Source: Acidobacteria bacterium UBA6911 (GTDB lineage: Bacteria > Acidobacteriota > UBA6911). Taken from it: a stretch of DNA of 10,024 nucleotides. A program made the position numbers and the translations under genes. The first letter of the stretch is position 1; each line of letters begins with the position of its first letter. Below, piece by piece: positions 6,431 to 10,024 of this stretch. The notes under the pieces were generated by a model. The model saw nothing but the letters and a program-made list of their open reading frames with translations. It was not told the DNA's origin and searched no databases. The stretch spans positions 6,260-16,283 of the forward strand of contig DKBB01000162.1 of the NCBI GenBank assembly GCA_002451015.1. Direction: 5' to 3'.

Positions 6431-7609
6431 GTGAGCGAGCAACGAATGAAGTCATCCATGGAGCATGAAAAACCGGCGCCGCGACAGACCAAACATCGAC
6501 GGGTTTTTGAACATGTTCTTGCGGAGATCGAGTCGGGAAAAATCAAAGACGGGGCGCGTCTTCCTTCCGAAGTCGAATTGGTAAAGCAATTCGGCTCATC
6601 GCGTCCCACAGTCGCCCGCGCCTTGCACGATCTCCAGAATTTGGGACTGGTCGAGCGCAAAGTCGGCTCGGGCACCTATGTGCGCAAAGCGCAGAAACAG
6701 AGCGAATCGTGGCGCTTCGGGCTATTGATACCAGGTCTCGGCCGCACCGAGATTTTTGAGCCCATTTGCGGCCAACTGGCCCGACTGGCCCAGAAACAGC
6801 ACCACACCCTGCTCTGGGGCGATTTCGGGGACAAGCGCGGAGATGCCGATCCGGCACTGATAGAACAGGTCTGCGACAGCTACATTCGCCAGAAGGTCGC
6901 CGGAGTCTTTTTCGCACCTTTGGAGTTGACCGAAGACAAGGACCGGATCAATCAATCCGTGATCACCGCCCTGGAAACCGCCAGGATTCCCATTGTCTTA
7001 CTGGACCGGGATATAGTGGCTTTCCCTCGACGGAGTCGTTTCGACCTCGTCGGTATTGACAATCGCCGGGCAGGTTTTCTCATCACGGACCACTTGATAA
7101 ATCTCGGATGCAGGCGTATCGATTTCCTCTCACGACCGGACTCCGCCCCTACGGTGATGCTCCGCATCGCCGGATACCGGGAGGCACTGCTGGGCAGCGG
7201 AATCGCGCCCGATCCGCAATGGGTCCACAGCGGCGAGCCTACGGACGAAATATTGGTACAGCGGATTTTGGCCGATGGAGCGACAGCCATCATCTGCGCC
7301 AACGACCTGACCGCGGCCAATTTGATGCGGACCCTCGACTCATTGGGTTGTACGGTACCCGGGGAAGTGCGTGTAGTCGGATTCGACGATGTCCGGTACG
7401 CGGAACTGCTGCGTCCGGCCCTGACCACCATTCACCAGCCCTGCAGCGAAATCGGTACCATGGCCATGCAGGTGATGCTCGAGCGCATAGAAAACCCGGC
7501 TTTCCCCGCGCGCGATATCCTGGTTCAGCCGGTACTGATTGTGCGCCAGTCATGCGGAGCCGCCGAAAACTTCCGCTTCTCTCCTGCAAACTGCCGGAAT
7601 GCGGGTTAA
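6431..7609 (+). CDS. GntR-LacI hybrid transcriptional regulator (AraR-like architecture)
   Basis: 392 residues. GTG start with GAAGGAG (6419-6425) five bases upstream, 19 bp after the preceding stop. Residues 22-86 form a GntR winged-helix domain (LPSEVELVKQFG at 44-55, SSRPTVARALHDL at 56-68, wing GSGTYVRK at 79-86). From about 95 to 375 it has the periplasmic-binding-protein fold of LacI repressors: LLDRDI (190-195), GIDNRRAG (208-215), RIAGYREAL (245-253), CANDLTA (289-295) and VVGFDD (315-320) followed by the typical TTIHQP (332-337). Bacillus AraR, the arabinose repressor, has the same domain order. The protein probably binds a sugar or glycoside ligand and releases its operators when induced. 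Being the last gene of the operon with phosphorylase and permease, it most likely controls this operon and may also act on the divergent promoter. The inverted repeats at 2040-2157 are candidate sites. Confidence 0.93.
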   Translation: MSEQRMKSSMEHEKPAPRQTKHRRVFEHVLAEIESGKIKDGARLPSEVELVKQFGSSRPTVARALHDLQNLGLVERKVGSGTYVRKAQKQSESWRFGLLIPGLGRTEIFEPICGQLARLAQKQHHTLLWGDFGDKRGDADPALIEQVCDSYIRQKVAGVFFAPLELTEDKDRINQSVITALETARIPIVLLDRDIVAFPRRSRFDLVGIDNRRAGFLITDHLINLGCRRIDFLSRPDSAPTVMLRIAGYREALLGSGIAPDPQWVHSGEPTDEILVQRILADGATAIICANDLTAANLMRTLDSLGCTVPGEVRVVGFDDVRYAELLRPALTTIHQPCSEIGTMAMQVMLERIENPAFPARDILVQPVLIVRQSCGAAENFRFSPANCRNAG

Positions 7610-7726
7610 AGTCACGATGGACCTATCTCCGATAACCGGGACGATCCGGGGAGAGAAAATATTTCCATTGAGTTTGTCGTGCAAAATTGTGTGTAATCAA
7701 TATCTTATTTTCAGCAGGAGACAGAT

Positions 7727-9280
7727 ATGATGAATAATTTAGTGCGGTTCATCTCAGTTGCAGCGATCAGCCTAGCCTTCTTTACTGCGCCGATTGCAAA
7801 AGCTTCCTGTGAGAGTGTCGCCTCGCTTGAGCTGCCGGACGGGGAAATAACTTCCGCGACTCTTGTTGCGGCCGGCGAATTCACCCCTCCCGGGGGCGGC
7901 GGGCCAATGATGATGACGGGCGGGACCGCAGTTTTTAAAGCGGCGCCGGCTTTCTGTCGCATCGCCGCCACCCTTAAGCCGACCGCAGACTCCGATATCA
8001 AAATCGAAGTCTGGATGCCCGCCGAAAACTGGAACGGCAAGCTGGTCGGCATCGGCAACGGAGTATGGGCCGGCAGCATCAGTTATTCCGCCCTGGCGGA
8101 ACCCCTGGCAAAAGGCTATGCAACCGTGGCGACGGATACGGGCCATTCCGGAAGCGGCATGGACGCCAAATTCGCCGTCGGGTACAGGGAGAAGCTCGTC
8201 GATTTCGGATACCGGGCGGTCCATGAAATGACCGTAAAAGCGAAAACCTTCATCGCGGCCTTTTACGGTAAAAAGGAGCAGCGGTCGCTTTGGGTGAGCT
8301 GCTCGACCGGCGGACGGCAGGGCCTCATGGAAGCCTATCGCTATCCTGACGACTATGACGGCATATCCTCGATGGCCCCCGCTAATCCAATGGTAGGGCT
8401 GATGATCGGATCACTGTGGACCGGTTATGCGACAATGAAGGACGATGCGCGCAGGCTTGCCAGGGATAAAATGATGGCCGCGCACAGGGCATATATCGCT
8501 CAATGCGATGCAACGGACGGCCTGAAGGATGGCATTGTTGGAGATCCGGAAACGTGCAATTTTGATCCCGGAATCATTCAGTGTAAGGAAGGGGACCAAA
8601 ACGATTGCCTGACAGCCCCGCAGGTTGCGGCGCTGCGCGATATCTATGCCGGCGCGAAAAATCCGCGCACCGGAGAGCAGATTTTCGCGGGTTTCCCGCC
8701 CGGCAGCGAACAACAGGTGACGGCGCTGACCAGCGGGAGGGAACCGTTTCCGGTTGCAACCTCCTACTTTCGCGATATCGTATTCAACGATCCGCAATGG
8801 GACTATAAATCCTATGACTATGACAAGGACCTCGCGGCGTCATACAAAGCCGGGAGCGACATCCTCGACGTCCCGAGCGACGGTTTGACCAAATTCATCG
8901 AAAACGGCGGCAAACTCCTGATGTCTCACGGCTGGGCTGACGGACTCATACCGGCGTCCAACACCGTCGAATTTTACAAATCCATGACTGCAGAGATGGC
9001 TTTGGGAAAAGCGATGGATGCGGTCCGTCTCTTCATGATCCCCGGCGCAGGCCATTGCGGCGGCGGAGATGCCGGCATCACGGATATGCTTTCCGTGATA
9101 GATCAATGGGTGGAAACCGGGAAAGCTCCCGACCGGATCATTGCAAAAAGTTCTCCGGACCAGAAGCCGATGTCACGCCCGCTCTGCCCTTACCCGCAGA
9201 TTGCCAAATACAAAGGCTCGGGCAGCACGGATGACGCGGCCAACTTTGAGTGCGTCGAAACAGCGGGCCCGGTAAAATGA
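7727..9280 (+). CDS. exported tannase / feruloyl esterase family hydrolase
   Basis: 517 residues. ATG start with AGGAG (7716-7720) six bases upstream; a second ATG follows directly. The N terminus is a Sec signal (hydrophobic 8-23, likely cut after Ala25-Lys-Ala27). The fold is alpha/beta hydrolase of the tannase/feruloyl esterase family. FCRIAATLKP (76-85) and the EVWMPAENWNGK stretch (94-105) are family signatures. The nucleophile is Ser193 in CSTGG, with Asp405 in HGWADG and His443 in GAGHC as the rest of the triad. Cys192 and Cys444, beside Ser and His, form the characteristic CS-D-HC disulphide. CDATDGLKDGIVGDPETC (260-277) is the usual calcium loop. A Gly/Met-rich stretch at 56-66 is an odd low-complexity insert. 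The enzyme should hydrolyse an ester of an aromatic acid (gallate, ferulate or similar) in the periplasm or outside. The 117-bp gap before it has no T-tailed terminator, so readthrough from the sugar operon or a separate promoter are both possible. Confidence 0.93.
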   Translation: MMNNLVRFISVAAISLAFFTAPIAKASCESVASLELPDGEITSATLVAAGEFTPPGGGGPMMMTGGTAVFKAAPAFCRIAATLKPTADSDIKIEVWMPAENWNGKLVGIGNGVWAGSISYSALAEPLAKGYATVATDTGHSGSGMDAKFAVGYREKLVDFGYRAVHEMTVKAKTFIAAFYGKKEQRSLWVSCSTGGRQGLMEAYRYPDDYDGISSMAPANPMVGLMIGSLWTGYATMKDDARRLARDKMMAAHRAYIAQCDATDGLKDGIVGDPETCNFDPGIIQCKEGDQNDCLTAPQVAALRDIYAGAKNPRTGEQIFAGFPPGSEQQVTALTSGREPFPVATSYFRDIVFNDPQWDYKSYDYDKDLAASYKAGSDILDVPSDGLTKFIENGGKLLMSHGWADGLIPASNTVEFYKSMTAEMALGKAMDAVRLFMIPGAGHCGGGDAGITDMLSVIDQWVETGKAPDRIIAKSSPDQKPMSRPLCPYPQIAKYKGSGSTDDAANFECVETAGPVK

Positions 9281-9356
9281 TCTCAGCGATCACAGTTTCT
9301 ATAGAGTTATGCAATATTTTAACTGGTTGTTTTTCCTATTCGATTGGAGGTATGGA

Positions 9357-10024
9357 GTGAAACATTACTGTCGACCCCTATCATTTTCATTGCTTTTCAG
9401 TCTGGCCGTCCTATTAGTCGTCGGGTTCCATGGGATCAACGTCTTCGGACAGGGACAATCGGTCGCCCCCGCTCCCGTTCCGGGGGCTGTAGCCATTCCG
9501 CGACCGACTGCCGATGAAGTAAAGCGTGCAGAGCAGGCCCTGGCAGAGTTCCTTAAAAGCGCCGATCCCGCCGTCAAAGAAATCAACCGGAAATACCCGG
9601 GTTTGATTGTGGTACGGATACCACGCCCGAATACCGCCATTATCCCGAACCTGGCGCCGTTCTTCAAACAGAAACATCAGGCCAATCTGGAAGTGGCTAA
9701 AAAGGGGAACATCGATGTCCTGTTCATGGGGGACTCGATAACCGATTTCTGGCGCAACACGGAAGGAGACTTCGCGGGCAAGCCTGTTCAGGACAAATAT
9801 TTCGGGCACCTGAAGGTGGCGAATTTCGGCATCGCGGGCGACACGACGCAGGGCGTCCTCTACCGCCTGCAGAACGGTGAGGGACAAGGCTTCAGTCCCA
9901 AGGCCGTAATGCTGATGATCGGCACCAATAACACCGGCGGCGGCTTCGGAGGCGCGGGAAATACCGCGGAGGAAATCGCCGAAGGAATCGGCGCCGTCGT
10001 TCTGGAACTGCAGAAAGATTTTCC
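9357..10024 (+). CDS. exported SGNH/GDSL-family hydrolase, C-terminal end beyond window
   Basis: 222 residues are visible and the frame is open at the right edge. The GTG at 9357 follows GGAGG (9346-9350) at six bases and starts a classical Sec signal (hydrophobic 10-30, cut near Gly31-Gln32). An in-frame ATG at 9309 lacks a good ribosome site and would put the signal too far inside. SGNH blocks are clear: block I VLFMGDSIT with nucleophile Ser127, block II around Gly158 in NFGIAGDTT, block III GTNN with Asn191. The His of block V lies beyond the edge. A leader of about 90 residues, partly Pro/Ala-rich and then helical, precedes the catalytic domain. Relatives are esterases or acetylhydrolases acting on acylated carbohydrates or lipids; the substrate here is unknown. 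It follows the tannase-family gene by 76 bp on the same strand, so the two exported esterases may act on the same material. Confidence 0.92.
   Translation, partial: MKHYCRPLSFSLLFSLAVLLVVGFHGINVFGQGQSVAPAPVPGAVAIPRPTADEVKRAEQALAEFLKSADPAVKEINRKYPGLIVVRIPRPNTAIIPNLAPFFKQKHQANLEVAKKGNIDVLFMGDSITDFWRNTEGDFAGKPVQDKYFGHLKVANFGIAGDTTQGVLYRLQNGEGQGFSPKAVMLMIGTNNTGGGFGGAGNTAEEIAEGIGAVVLELQKDF

Noticed and set aside
5707..6675. 322-codon open frame on the minus strand
   Set aside because: It is antisense to the end of the ceramidase-like gene and the start of the regulator; its composition is that of a shadow frame in GC-rich DNA.
7627..7653. Hairpin CTCC-n5-CCGG-n6-CCGG-GGAG after the regulator gene, possible terminator
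   Set aside because: The stem is short with a five-base bulge and is followed by AGAAAATATT rather than a T tract, so it is not a convincing intrinsic terminator.
9278..9292. TGATC-n5-GATCA inverted repeat over the stop codon of the tannase-family gene
   Set aside because: A 5-bp stem without a following T tract is too weak for a terminator and is likely chance.
9309..9356. In-frame ATG at 9309 as start of the SGNH hydrolase
   Set aside because: There is no good ribosome site before it, and it would add 16 residues ahead of a well-formed signal peptide; the GTG at 9357 has GGAGG at ideal spacing.

Overview
The window reads as ordinary bacterial chromosome from a Gram-negative-type organism. 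Genes are densely packed and most starts carry strong Shine-Dalgarno sequences. Coding DNA is moderately GC-rich, with one clearly AT-rich control region. Several products carry Sec or Tat export signals, two with Ala/Gly-Gln at the likely cleavage site. The mix of exported ceramidase-fold, tannase-family and SGNH hydrolases with flavin oxidoreductases is what one sees in polymer- and ester-degrading soil or water bacteria (for example Acidobacteriota, Verrucomicrobiota, Planctomycetota or Bacteroidota). The sequence alone does not decide the phylum. No tRNA, rRNA, CRISPR array, insertion sequence or phage gene was seen.

Layout. On the minus strand, left part: an FAD_oxidored-family flavoprotein (1780 to 332), then, 62 bp downstream, the N-terminal part of a Tat-exported fumarate-reductase/ketosteroid-dehydrogenase-like flavoprotein that runs off the left edge (269 to 1). 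A 520-bp divergent control region (1781-2300) follows. It has a promoter candidate for each direction and a cluster of inverted repeats. On the plus strand there is a tight four-gene operon: sucrose phosphorylase (2301-3794), an MFS permease (3807-5045), a secreted neutral-ceramidase-like hydrolase (5056-6411) and a GntR-LacI hybrid repressor (6431-7609). After a 117-bp gap come a secreted tannase/feruloyl-esterase-family protein (7727-9280) and a secreted SGNH/GDSL hydrolase (9357 to the right edge, incomplete).

How the genes may work together (inference): the permease would import a disaccharide or glycoside and the phosphorylase would split it with phosphate to give glucose 1-phosphate. 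The hybrid regulator would sense the sugar or a product and control its own operon, perhaps also the divergent flavoprotein genes. The exported hydrolases would remove acyl or other groups from glycosides or plant-type esters outside the cytoplasm, and the flavoproteins could oxidise or reduce the freed molecule. The catalytic residues of the phosphorylase match sucrose phosphorylase closely, so sucrose is the first candidate substrate. The ceramidase-fold protein appears to lack the serine nucleophile of true ceramidases, so its family name should not be taken as its activity.
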